Shown: positions 1 to 6,144 of the stretch, piece after piece
Position numbering within the stretch: the first letter of the stretch is position 1
Layout of the letters: every line of letters begins with the position of its first letter
Origin: Balneolaceae bacterium
Lineage (GTDB): Bacteria > Bacteroidota > Rhodothermia > Balneolales > Balneolaceae
Assembly: GCA_007123785.1 (NCBI GenBank)
Contig: SLGL01000492.1
Span: 1-7,875, forward strand
Direction: 5' to 3'
DNA: 7,875 bases
Program-made: the position numbers and the translations under genes
Notes under the pieces: generated by a model
Told to the model about the DNA's origin: nothing
Database searches by the model: none
Seen by the model: the letters and a program-made list of their open reading frames with translations, nothing else

Positions 1-962
1 TGTTTTCATTTTCAGGCCAGACAGATGGGTCTGACGGGCTGCTCATCTCCAACTCTTCCGGAATCATCGTGCAGGATTTGACAATTAGTGATACAGCCGG
101 GGATGGATTGAAGGTACGGGATACAGACGGGATTGTGATTTACAGAGTGGGCGCGGTATGGAGCGGTGAGCCGTCATCGGAGAATGGAGCCTATGGAATT
201 TATCCCGTGCTGAGCAGTAATGTCATGATTGACGAATCCTATGCCTATGGTGCATCAGATGCGGGAATTTATGTGGGGCAGTCCGACAGGGTTATCGTTA
301 GAAATTCGCTGGCTGAAGGAAATGTAGCCGGAATTGAAATAGAAAATACAACAAATGCAGATGTTTATGGAAATACGGTAACCGACAATACGGGAGGGAT
401 TATGGTTTTTGATCTTCCCTGGCTTTCTGTAAGCGGCAGCCATGTGAGAGTATTCAATAACATAGTTCAGCATAACGGCAGAGTCAATTTTGCCCCAGCC
501 GGGAATATTGTAGCCCAGGTACCTGCCGGTACCGGAATTCTGGTGATGAGCACAAACAACGTAGAAGTTTTTGATAACGAAATTGAAGAAAACAACGTCA
601 TCGGAACCGGAGTGTTCAGCATTAATTCGATGATTGAACTTGGCGAACTTCCTTCAAGCGTTCAGATGGATGAATCGTACAACACGAATAATGTTTACAT
701 TCACGGTAACAGCTACAGTCGAAGTAACACATATGTTTCACCAGAAGATCAAAATACGATCGGAAATCTGTTAATTCAGAGTTTTGGAGAAAATCCAATT
801 CCTGATATCATGCTTGATGGTTTTTTGTCTATTGAAGAAAATGAATCCGGTGATGTTTGCGTTCAGAATAATATCGGCAGCAGTTTTGTGAATCTGAATA
901 TTCCCTTCAGTTTTCCAGAGAATATAAGTTTTGATTCCAGTTCGCACGATTGCTGCCTGTAG
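1..962 (+). CDS. Parallel beta-helix domain protein, 3' part (TIGR03805-like), partner of the diheme cytochrome
   Basis: The reading frame is open from codon 3-5 at the left edge to TAG at 960-962, giving about 319 visible residues; the true start and any signal peptide lie outside the window. A GTG at 69 is in frame but internal, because the upstream frame continues with beta-helix-like sequence. The protein is rich in short turns with regularly spaced Asn, Gly, Val and Ile, as in right-handed parallel beta-helix (PbH1) repeats. It carries stretches I recall as characteristic of the TIGR03805 family: DGLKVRDTDGIVI, NGAYGIYPV, GASDAGIYVGQS, NVAGIEIEN, GGIMVFDLP and VPAGTGILVM. Family members are exported, often lipoproteins, and are paired with SO2930-type cytochromes, as here (37 bp to the next gene's likely ATG). 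The fold is shared with polysaccharide lyases and epimerases, so carbohydrate binding or processing is possible, but no catalytic residues can be assigned. The C-terminal part (about codons 240-319) is less repeat-like and ends with Cys-Cys-Leu. Confidence 0.88.
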   Translation, partial: FSFSGQTDGSDGLLISNSSGIIVQDLTISDTAGDGLKVRDTDGIVIYRVGAVWSGEPSSENGAYGIYPVLSSNVMIDESYAYGASDAGIYVGQSDRVIVRNSLAEGNVAGIEIENTTNADVYGNTVTDNTGGIMVFDLPWLSVSGSHVRVFNNIVQHNGRVNFAPAGNIVAQVPAGTGILVMSTNNVEVFDNEIEENNVIGTGVFSINSMIELGELPSSVQMDESYNTNNVYIHGNSYSRSNTYVSPEDQNTIGNLLIQSFGENPIPDIMLDGFLSIEENESGDVCVQNNIGSSFVNLNIPFSFPENISFDSSSHDCCL

Positions 963-970
963 CCGCTTCC

Positions 971-984
971 GGAGGTTCAGGTTG
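971..984 (+). promoter_or_regulatory. GGAGG Shine-Dalgarno-like motif with in-frame TTG, alternative cytochrome start
   Basis: GGAGG at 971-975 is followed after 6 nt by TTG at 982-984, in frame with the cytochrome gene. Starting there would add six residues (M-K-F-L-Y-I) before the ATG at 1000, which itself lies 24 nt after GGAGG and has no motif at normal spacing. Spacing favours TTG, codon preference favours ATG, and both keep the lipobox. GGAGG may be chance, because other starts in the window show little Shine-Dalgarno signal. Confidence 0.3.
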
Positions 985-999
985 AAATTCCTGTATATA

Positions 1000-2151
1000 A
1001 TGGAAAAGATGAATAAATCAGTTTCTTCGAATCAGTATAAAGAGTTTGGAGCGAATCTGTTCGCACCTTTTCTTTTCTGGGCTGGTTTATGTTTACTCCT
1101 TCTGACTTTATATTCTTGCCAGGATTCAGAAGAAAATTACAATGACGGTCTCAATATCCCGCCACATGGCTATCATTCTAATCTTTCTGAATATGGTTTT
1201 TTCAGTGGTGTGATGAGAAATTTAGATCCCGTGGATTCACTGCTGCCATATGACCTGAATACAGAGCTTTTTTCTGACTATACCAAAAAACAGAGGTTTG
1301 TCTACATTCCCGAAGGAGAGCCGGCACAAATTACGGGCAATAATACTCTCGAATTCCCGGATGGTTCGGTACTGATTAAAAATTTTTATTACCCGCACGA
1401 TGAACGTGATCCTGCCCTTGACCGGACCCTTATTGAAACACGCCTCCTGAAGCTCAGGCAGGGCAACTGGACAGCAAACACCTATGTCTGGAATGAAGAA
1501 CAAAACGAAGCGTTTTTACGACAAACCGGTTCCAATCAGGAAATATCATGGCTCGATTACAAGGGAGTGGAGCGTATGGTCAATTACCGGATTCCTTCTG
1601 TGAATGATTGCAGTACCTGTCATTCCAAGGAGTCTAAATTGGTTCCGCTGGGTCCGGAAGCTGACAATCTGAACAGAGAATATACCTACAGAAGCGGGAG
1701 GGAGAACCAATTGGAAAAATGGAGAAGCCGTGGCTTCTTATCTGCAGATACAGAACTGGCTTTTCTTTCTGAAATGCCGGTTTGGGATGATCCTTCCACA
1801 GGAACACTGAACAATCGCGCACGTGCTTACCTGCATGTAAACTGCTCAAGCTGCCACAATCCTGCAGGTTCGGCCCGAAATTCAGCTCTGTTTCTTGAAT
1901 ACACGCAGGAAGATCCCTACTATATCGGTGTTTGTAAAACACCGGTGGCAGCCGGTTCTGGGTCGGGTGGGCTAAGGTACAGTATTGAACCGGGAAGTCC
2001 CGATGAATCTATCCTGTTCTACAGAATGGAATCGGTAAAACCGCAGGAAAGAATGCCGGAAATCGGACGGACTGTGGTTCATGAAGAAGCTGTAGATTTG
2101 ATTCGCGATTGGATCGAAACGATGGATTTACCGGCCTGTGGCGGTTCCTGA
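1000..2151 (+). CDS. SO2930-family diheme c-type cytochrome, lipoprotein
   Basis: This is a 383-residue envelope protein from ATG 1000. A hydrophobic segment (about residues 21-38) ends in the lipobox LYSC with Cys40 as lipidation site, so it should be membrane-anchored and periplasm- or surface-facing. Two CxxCH heme c sites are present: C204-xx-C207-H208 (CSTCH) and C282-xx-C285-H286 (CSSCH). Met352 in ERMPEIGR is a plausible distal ligand of the second heme. The N-terminal half has LSEYGFF, LPYDLNTELFSDY and ETRLL, and the C-terminal half has GVCKTPVAAGSGSGG, PGSPDESILFYRMES and a final DWIETM. I recognise these as hallmarks of TIGR03806, and the partner gene immediately upstream supports the call. 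The likely role is electron transfer or an oxidoreductase activity; the substrate is unknown. Start choice: the frame is open back to TTG 931, but that start would overlap the upstream gene and add an Arg-rich leader. TTG 982 lies 6 nt after GGAGG and is a real alternative, as is ATG 1009. Confidence 0.92.
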   Translation: MEKMNKSVSSNQYKEFGANLFAPFLFWAGLCLLLLTLYSCQDSEENYNDGLNIPPHGYHSNLSEYGFFSGVMRNLDPVDSLLPYDLNTELFSDYTKKQRFVYIPEGEPAQITGNNTLEFPDGSVLIKNFYYPHDERDPALDRTLIETRLLKLRQGNWTANTYVWNEEQNEAFLRQTGSNQEISWLDYKGVERMVNYRIPSVNDCSTCHSKESKLVPLGPEADNLNREYTYRSGRENQLEKWRSRGFLSADTELAFLSEMPVWDDPSTGTLNNRARAYLHVNCSSCHNPAGSARNSALFLEYTQEDPYYIGVCKTPVAAGSGSGGLRYSIEPGSPDESILFYRMESVKPQERMPEIGRTVVHEEAVDLIRDWIETMDLPACGGS

Positions 2152-2171
2152 TATTTCCATTCTAATTCTGT

Positions 2172-2921
2172 TTACTGAGCACACCGAAAACCGATTTCTC
2201 TGCTTCTGTTGTGGCGGAATGTATAGACCCGCCAGTAGGTCCGGATGGTGAACGGTAATTGGAATGAACTTCCTCCGCGGATCACTCTCAGATCTTTCTC
2301 CTCTATTGGGTAATAGACTCTTCTGATCGGGTCACCCTGGTACTGCATATACCAGTCGCCGATCCATTCATACACATTACCGCTCATATCGTAAATGCCA
2401 AGTCCGTTCGGTTTTTTGGTGCCTACTGTGCGGCTGACAGGCGGGCTGTTGTAGCGGAAGTGAACATAGTAATGGAGGCTGTCGCGGATGTTCGTCCCCG
2501 AAAACATCTCCACTTTTCCTCCTGATCTTGCTGCATACTCCCATTCTGTTTCTTTCGGTAGCCGGAAACCGAGCGATTCACAAAACGCCAGGGCTTCATT
2601 CCACGATACATCCACCACAGCTCTGTCTCCCCGTTGCTTCTGCCATTCGGCCGGGAGCGTATAGCTTTTCAAGCGGGCAAATTCATCGTATTGAGCGAAT
2701 GTAACGGGGTATCTTCCGATGTAAAAATCATCCAGCCGAACCCGGTGCACCGGCAGGGCATCGGGGTTATGCTCAAAAAAGAGGTCACCCATCAAAAACT
2801 CACCTCCTTCAACATAAATCATTTCATACTCAATCTCTGGTGCCGTTTCGAATTCTGATTGAGCCGTGAGAGTTAAAGGTAAAAGAAAAAAACCGGCTGG
2901 TATAATGGTGCCAATCCGCAT
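2172..2921 (-). CDS. Exported SUMF1/FGE-fold protein lacking catalytic cysteines
   Basis: This is a 249-residue protein with a probable cleavable signal peptide (residues 1 to about 20, hydrophobic FFLLPLTLT then AQS), so it is likely periplasmic or secreted. The rest is one formylglycine-generating-enzyme/sulfatase-modifying-factor (PF03781) domain. In order it shows YVEGGEFLMGD (36-46), VHRVRLDDFYIGRYPVT (58-74), VDVSWNEALAFCESLGFRLP (103-122), ETEWEYAAR (124-132), GLGIYDMSGNVYEW (173-186), VIRGGSSF (213-220) and a terminal GFRCA. True FGEs carry two copper-binding cysteines shortly after the RGGS stretch. Here the only cysteines are C114 and C247, so formylglycine generation is not expected, and no sulfatase gene is visible. 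Non-catalytic SUMF1-fold proteins are common in Bacteroidota, for example the gliding/secretion lipoproteins GldJ and GldK, but this one is short, not a lipoprotein, and has no gld neighbours. The gene converges with the cytochrome gene, with 20 bp between stops. The ATG at 2921 has no clear Shine-Dalgarno sequence. Confidence 0.87.
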   Translation of the reverse strand: MRIGTIIPAGFFLLPLTLTAQSEFETAPEIEYEMIYVEGGEFLMGDLFFEHNPDALPVHRVRLDDFYIGRYPVTFAQYDEFARLKSYTLPAEWQKQRGDRAVVDVSWNEALAFCESLGFRLPKETEWEYAARSGGKVEMFSGTNIRDSLHYYVHFRYNSPPVSRTVGTKKPNGLGIYDMSGNVYEWIGDWYMQYQGDPIRRVYYPIEEKDLRVIRGGSSFQLPFTIRTYWRVYTFRHNRSREIGFRCAQ

Positions 2922-2925
2922 GATT

Positions 2926-3043
2926 CAGAATGTTAAGTGTTAACAGAATATTCTGTACTAAGTTTTGCCGGATTCTGTTGCAGAATGCCTGGCTTACGTC
3001 ACTGGGCGTGCTTGCAAACCCATTAGGTATAACCTTGCAGAAT
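2926..3043. promoter_or_regulatory. Cluster of CAGAAT/ATTCTG half-sites upstream of the SUMF1-like gene
   Basis: The 193 bp between the S9 peptidase stop and the SUMF1-like start holds six copies of the hexamer CAGAAT or its complement: 2926-2931, 2944-2949, 2950-2955, 2972-2977, 2981-2986 and 3038-3043. The second and third form the core of a perfect 14 bp palindrome (ACAGAATATTCTGT, 2943-2956). The fourth and fifth form an inverted repeat with a TTG spacer (2972-2986). A further inverted repeat, GTTAA-gtg-TTAAC, lies at 2932-2944. The position just upstream of the start at 2921 fits an operator or promoter-proximal binding array. No regulator can be named. Confidence 0.4.
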
Positions 3044-3114
3044 TTCTATTAGATTAATGCTTAAGAGGAGGTTTTTATTTTTTCGAAATCCTGAAGGTTT
3101 TTTGAATAAAATGC

Positions 3115-5928
3115 CTATCGATTCTGCAGTTCCGGCCGTTCGATAAACGGAACCCCTTCAACAATCCAGGGAGCGGGTTCTTTGCCCAGCAGATAGTGTG
3201 CATGCCATTCCATCGCCCGGTTCGCATAGTCGATCTGATTTTCGCGGCGGCCCAGCCCATGTCCTTCGCCTTCATATACCAGCATCACAAACTCTTTATG
3301 CATCCGGCGCATCGTTGTATAGAGTTCCACTCCCTGGTTGAAAGGTACGGCTCCATCTTCTGTACCGAACATCAGCATCAGAGGAGTTTCACTGTTTTCG
3401 ATCTGATGAAGAGGTGAATTTTCGAGAAAATTTTCTTTGTTTTCCCACCAGGGATAGGGGAAACGGCCCTGGCTGGTTTCAAAAATATACCCTTGGTGAA
3501 AGCCTGAACTCCAGTAAATGGAGTTGTACATACTGATGAGGTTTACCAGAGGGGCACCAGCTACGGCTGATGAAAACAGGTTGGTTTGAGTAATGATAAA
3601 ATTGGTTTGGTATCCGCCCCATGAGTGGCCTGTAAGCCCGATTTTGCCGGGATCGATCATTCCGGTTTCAAGAACTGTTTCTACAGCTGGCACGACACTT
3701 TCCACAGCCGACATTCCAGGCCGATTCAGTTCATAGGTGATGTCGGGCATGAAAACAAAGTAGCCTTCCGATGAAAATCTCCGCGGATTGTAAGCACTGG
3801 TCCGGTTTGGAAGGGTGTAATCATGTAGAGTCTGAGACATCCTTTCGTAGATCAGAACTATCATGGGATACTGCCGGTCAGGATCGTAGTTGGCCGGGTA
3901 GAGCAGGCGTCCTTCCAGTTCTTCACCGCGCTGATTTGTAAAGTGGATCAGTTCATCATCCGCCCAGTAAAATTCTTCCTGTTGGGAATTGGTATTCGTA
4001 AGTGCCACCGGGCTCCCAAACTCTGCATCTGTGAGGTAGTAATTGGGTGAATGCACGGCGGTTTGTCGCTGATAGAGGTATCGCGGGGCGTCTTCGGCTT
4101 TTGCCAGGTTTGAGATAGCCGCCGATTCGTAGATGAGCGTTTCAACTTCACCATTCAGATTTACCCTTGCGTAACCGCGATCTTTAGTGCGCTCTCCAAA
4201 TTTATTCAGGTAAAACGGTTCCTCAGGGTTAATTGCGGTTGTTTCAAAATCAAGACGCTGCTGACGGTAGCGAATTTCCCGGTCGCGCCCGTCAGTGATC
4301 CGTTCAATACGACTGCCGTCTGGGGATGCCTTGTATACGTCAAATTCATCGTAGAGCAACACCCATTCATCGTTTTCTGCGAACTGGCCGCGTCCGAATG
4401 GAGGGTTAAATTCACGGCCGGTGATGCTGCGGAAATTATTGAAGGGCTGATCTGCATCTTCGGTAAGATTGATATGCCGGTCGTTTTCAATGTCGTAACT
4501 CCACCAGTTATTATCACGGAAGTAGATCAGATACTTTCCGGCCGCGGAGGAAAAGGCAGACTCCTGCCGCTCCAGAACAGGACGGCGTTCACCGGTCGCT
4601 ACATCCACCAGCCAAATGTCGTTCCACAATTCGCGAAGACGGGGTTTATACGGTTCTGGGTCCCGCAGAATGGCATGCTGCTGGTTGCCGGTAAGGCTGA
4701 GTATATGCTCCGGATTATCGGTAAGCTGAACAAAGCGGTCATCATTTAAATGCCAGGCCGATAGGTAATTGGCCTGTTCCAGGTGCTGCTGCATTACCCG
4801 CTGACGCGACTGCAAAGGATCGTCCTGCCAGTGCCAGATTTCTACATTGGTTGGATCAAGATGCGCATCTGGATCTTCCGGTTCCTCTTTATTTTCCTCC
4901 TCATCTTCTTCTTTTGGCTCTTTGTCAGGCTTCTCTATTTTTGTCCATTCTTTGATGCCGAAGAAAAGCCGTTCCCCATCGTCCGACCAAATCAGATTGC
5001 GGTAGTTGACGATCCGGTGCTCTCCGGGAAAATCATCACGTTCAGATGAATCAAATATTTTTTTTGAGGGAGTATTGTAAAGATTATCAATTACAACAAT
5101 CTTGAAATTGGTTTCATCAAAATCGTCATGATCGAATTTTTTAAGGAAAGCCAGTGCAGTGCCATCTTCGTGCCAGGTTAGTTTTTCATACTCCGCTTCA
5201 TCACTTTCCAGTACACGGGTACTCGTCGTTTCAAGATTGATCAGGTGAACACCGTTGCCGATCTGGTCATGAGAATCGATAAGGTAAGCGAGTTTGGTTC
5301 CCTCTTCATTAAGTTCGTATTCTGCCACATTTCCAATCAGTTGATTGGTTCCGGCTTCAAGGTTACGGAGAATCAGATCGTATCCGCGAATTTCTGAATT
5401 TTCAGGACGGTATTTTCTCATCAGCAGGATGCGGCCGTCTTCAGAAAATTCGTACGTTGAAATGTTGTTAAACGTATCAATCTCTGCTGTGGAAAGATCC
5501 TTGAGTGCAAGCTGATATTTGATTCGTTCGTTTTGATCAGACATCCGCCTTCTCTCCTCTTCCGAAAAACCGATCAGAAATGCGAACCAGCGGTTGTTTG
5601 CACTGAAACCGGGGCGCAGGGCGTGCTCATATTTTTGGCCATCATCGGGGTCTTCTCCCGTTTGCTGAAGCATCAGCCATCCGTCTCCTTCTACCAGGTG
5701 GATGGTCCAGGCAAACCAGTCTGTGTTGGGTGAAAGCTGAGCCGTGCCAATCCGCTGCCACTGGGCATAATCTTCGGGTTTTAAATCTTTTTTCTGCTCC
5801 GTGGCCTGGCCTGAAAGTTTGGGTTTGATTCCTTCAGCATCAGCAAATTTCGCACTGCTGATCCAAAATAAGCAGGTAATTAGCAGTATTATGGAGGTTT
5901 GAGAATGAATGAGGCTGGTTTTCATCAT
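3115..5928 (-). CDS. Exported S9-family (prolyl oligopeptidase-type) serine peptidase, long form
   Basis: This 937-residue protein begins with a signal peptide (hydrophobic core about residues 12-25, SSA/ADA cleavage region before residue 32), so it probably acts in the periplasm or outside the cell. Residues about 40-650 look like a large beta-propeller, with repeated blade-like units such as EDGRILLMRKYRPE and KASPDGSRIERITDG. From about residue 658 (FTNQRGEELEGRLLYP) runs the alpha/beta-hydrolase domain. The nucleophile is Ser769 in GHSWGGY, with Asp858 in GTEDGAVPF and His890 in GEGHGLGRR; the order and the 32-residue Asp-His spacing match family S9. YERMS (694-698) stands where many S9 enzymes have HGGP. 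A strongly acidic stretch of Glu, Asp and Lys (about 332-358) sits in the propeller. The expected activity is cleavage of short peptides, but specificity cannot be read, and an esterase or acyl-aminoacyl-peptidase role is an alternative. The start is the first of two tandem ATGs (5928, 5925). The gene lies 213 bp downstream of the amidohydrolase gene on the same strand. Confidence 0.93.
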   Translation of the reverse strand: MMKTSLIHSQTSIILLITCLFWISSAKFADAEGIKPKLSGQATEQKKDLKPEDYAQWQRIGTAQLSPNTDWFAWTIHLVEGDGWLMLQQTGEDPDDGQKYEHALRPGFSANNRWFAFLIGFSEEERRRMSDQNERIKYQLALKDLSTAEIDTFNNISTYEFSEDGRILLMRKYRPENSEIRGYDLILRNLEAGTNQLIGNVAEYELNEEGTKLAYLIDSHDQIGNGVHLINLETTSTRVLESDEAEYEKLTWHEDGTALAFLKKFDHDDFDETNFKIVVIDNLYNTPSKKIFDSSERDDFPGEHRIVNYRNLIWSDDGERLFFGIKEWTKIEKPDKEPKEEDEEENKEEPEDPDAHLDPTNVEIWHWQDDPLQSRQRVMQQHLEQANYLSAWHLNDDRFVQLTDNPEHILSLTGNQQHAILRDPEPYKPRLRELWNDIWLVDVATGERRPVLERQESAFSSAAGKYLIYFRDNNWWSYDIENDRHINLTEDADQPFNNFRSITGREFNPPFGRGQFAENDEWVLLYDEFDVYKASPDGSRIERITDGRDREIRYRQQRLDFETTAINPEEPFYLNKFGERTKDRGYARVNLNGEVETLIYESAAISNLAKAEDAPRYLYQRQTAVHSPNYYLTDAEFGSPVALTNTNSQQEEFYWADDELIHFTNQRGEELEGRLLYPANYDPDRQYPMIVLIYERMSQTLHDYTLPNRTSAYNPRRFSSEGYFVFMPDITYELNRPGMSAVESVVPAVETVLETGMIDPGKIGLTGHSWGGYQTNFIITQTNLFSSAVAGAPLVNLISMYNSIYWSSGFHQGYIFETSQGRFPYPWWENKENFLENSPLHQIENSETPLMLMFGTEDGAVPFNQGVELYTTMRRMHKEFVMLVYEGEGHGLGRRENQIDYANRAMEWHAHYLLGKEPAPWIVEGVPFIERPELQNR

Positions 5929-6071
5929 AATCTTTTTTGTTGGTGGCTTGTACCTTTAAAATACACAACCTGGCCAAGAAAACACTGGTACCGGGCATGC
6001 AGTCAGGTCGCTAAACAGAGGCGAACCGAACCACTGGCTGCTAATTGAATGTGCTTCCAGCACTCTTTCAG

Positions 6072-6083
6072 GTCTTCGAAGAC
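6072..6083. promoter_or_regulatory. 12 bp perfect palindrome between amidohydrolase and S9 peptidase genes
   Basis: GTCTTCGAAGAC is its own reverse complement. It lies in the 213 bp gap, 144 bp before the peptidase ATG and about 60 bp after the amidohydrolase stop. It could be an operator for the peptidase gene or a small hairpin in the transcript, or it could be chance. The rest of the gap shows no convincing promoter consensus or RNA gene. Confidence 0.2.
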
Positions 6084-6125
6084 GCCATCATTTGTATTCA
6101 GACTGAGTATGAAAACCCGGTATCG

Positions 6126-6144
6126 TGATTATGGAATATAATCA
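6126..6144 (-). terminator. Hairpin spanning the amidohydrolase stop codon, weak terminator candidate
   Basis: TGATTAT (6126-6132) and ATAATCA (6138-6144) form a perfect 7 bp stem with a 5 nt loop. The stem includes the TGA stop codon of the amidohydrolase gene (6142-6144, complement). It is AT-rich and is not followed by a clean U-run on the - strand, so it may protect the mRNA 3' end rather than terminate transcription. Confidence 0.25.

Noticed and set aside
69..962. GTG at 69 as the start of the beta-helix gene
   Set aside because: The frame is open to the left edge and continues with family-like sequence, so the gene is truncated by the window rather than starting here.
931..999. TTG start at 931 for the cytochrome gene, giving 406 residues
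   Set aside because: It overlaps the upstream gene by 32 bp and adds an Arg-rich leader before the lipoprotein signal. The starts at 982, 1000 or 1009 fit better.
2172..2921. Formylglycine-generating enzyme (sulfatase activator)
   Set aside because: The catalytic cysteine pair is absent and no sulfatase gene is nearby. Only the fold assignment is kept.
3060..3114. Rho-independent terminator after the S9 peptidase gene
   Set aside because: The - strand shows A/T runs but only a 3 bp CCT/AGG stem, which is too weak to call.
4783..5049. Hydrophobic + strand frame resembling a small membrane protein
   Set aside because: It is antisense to the acidic Glu/Asp-rich stretch of the S9 peptidase. 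Complementing GAA/GAG/GAT codons produces Phe, Leu and Ile runs, so the hydrophobicity is an artefact.
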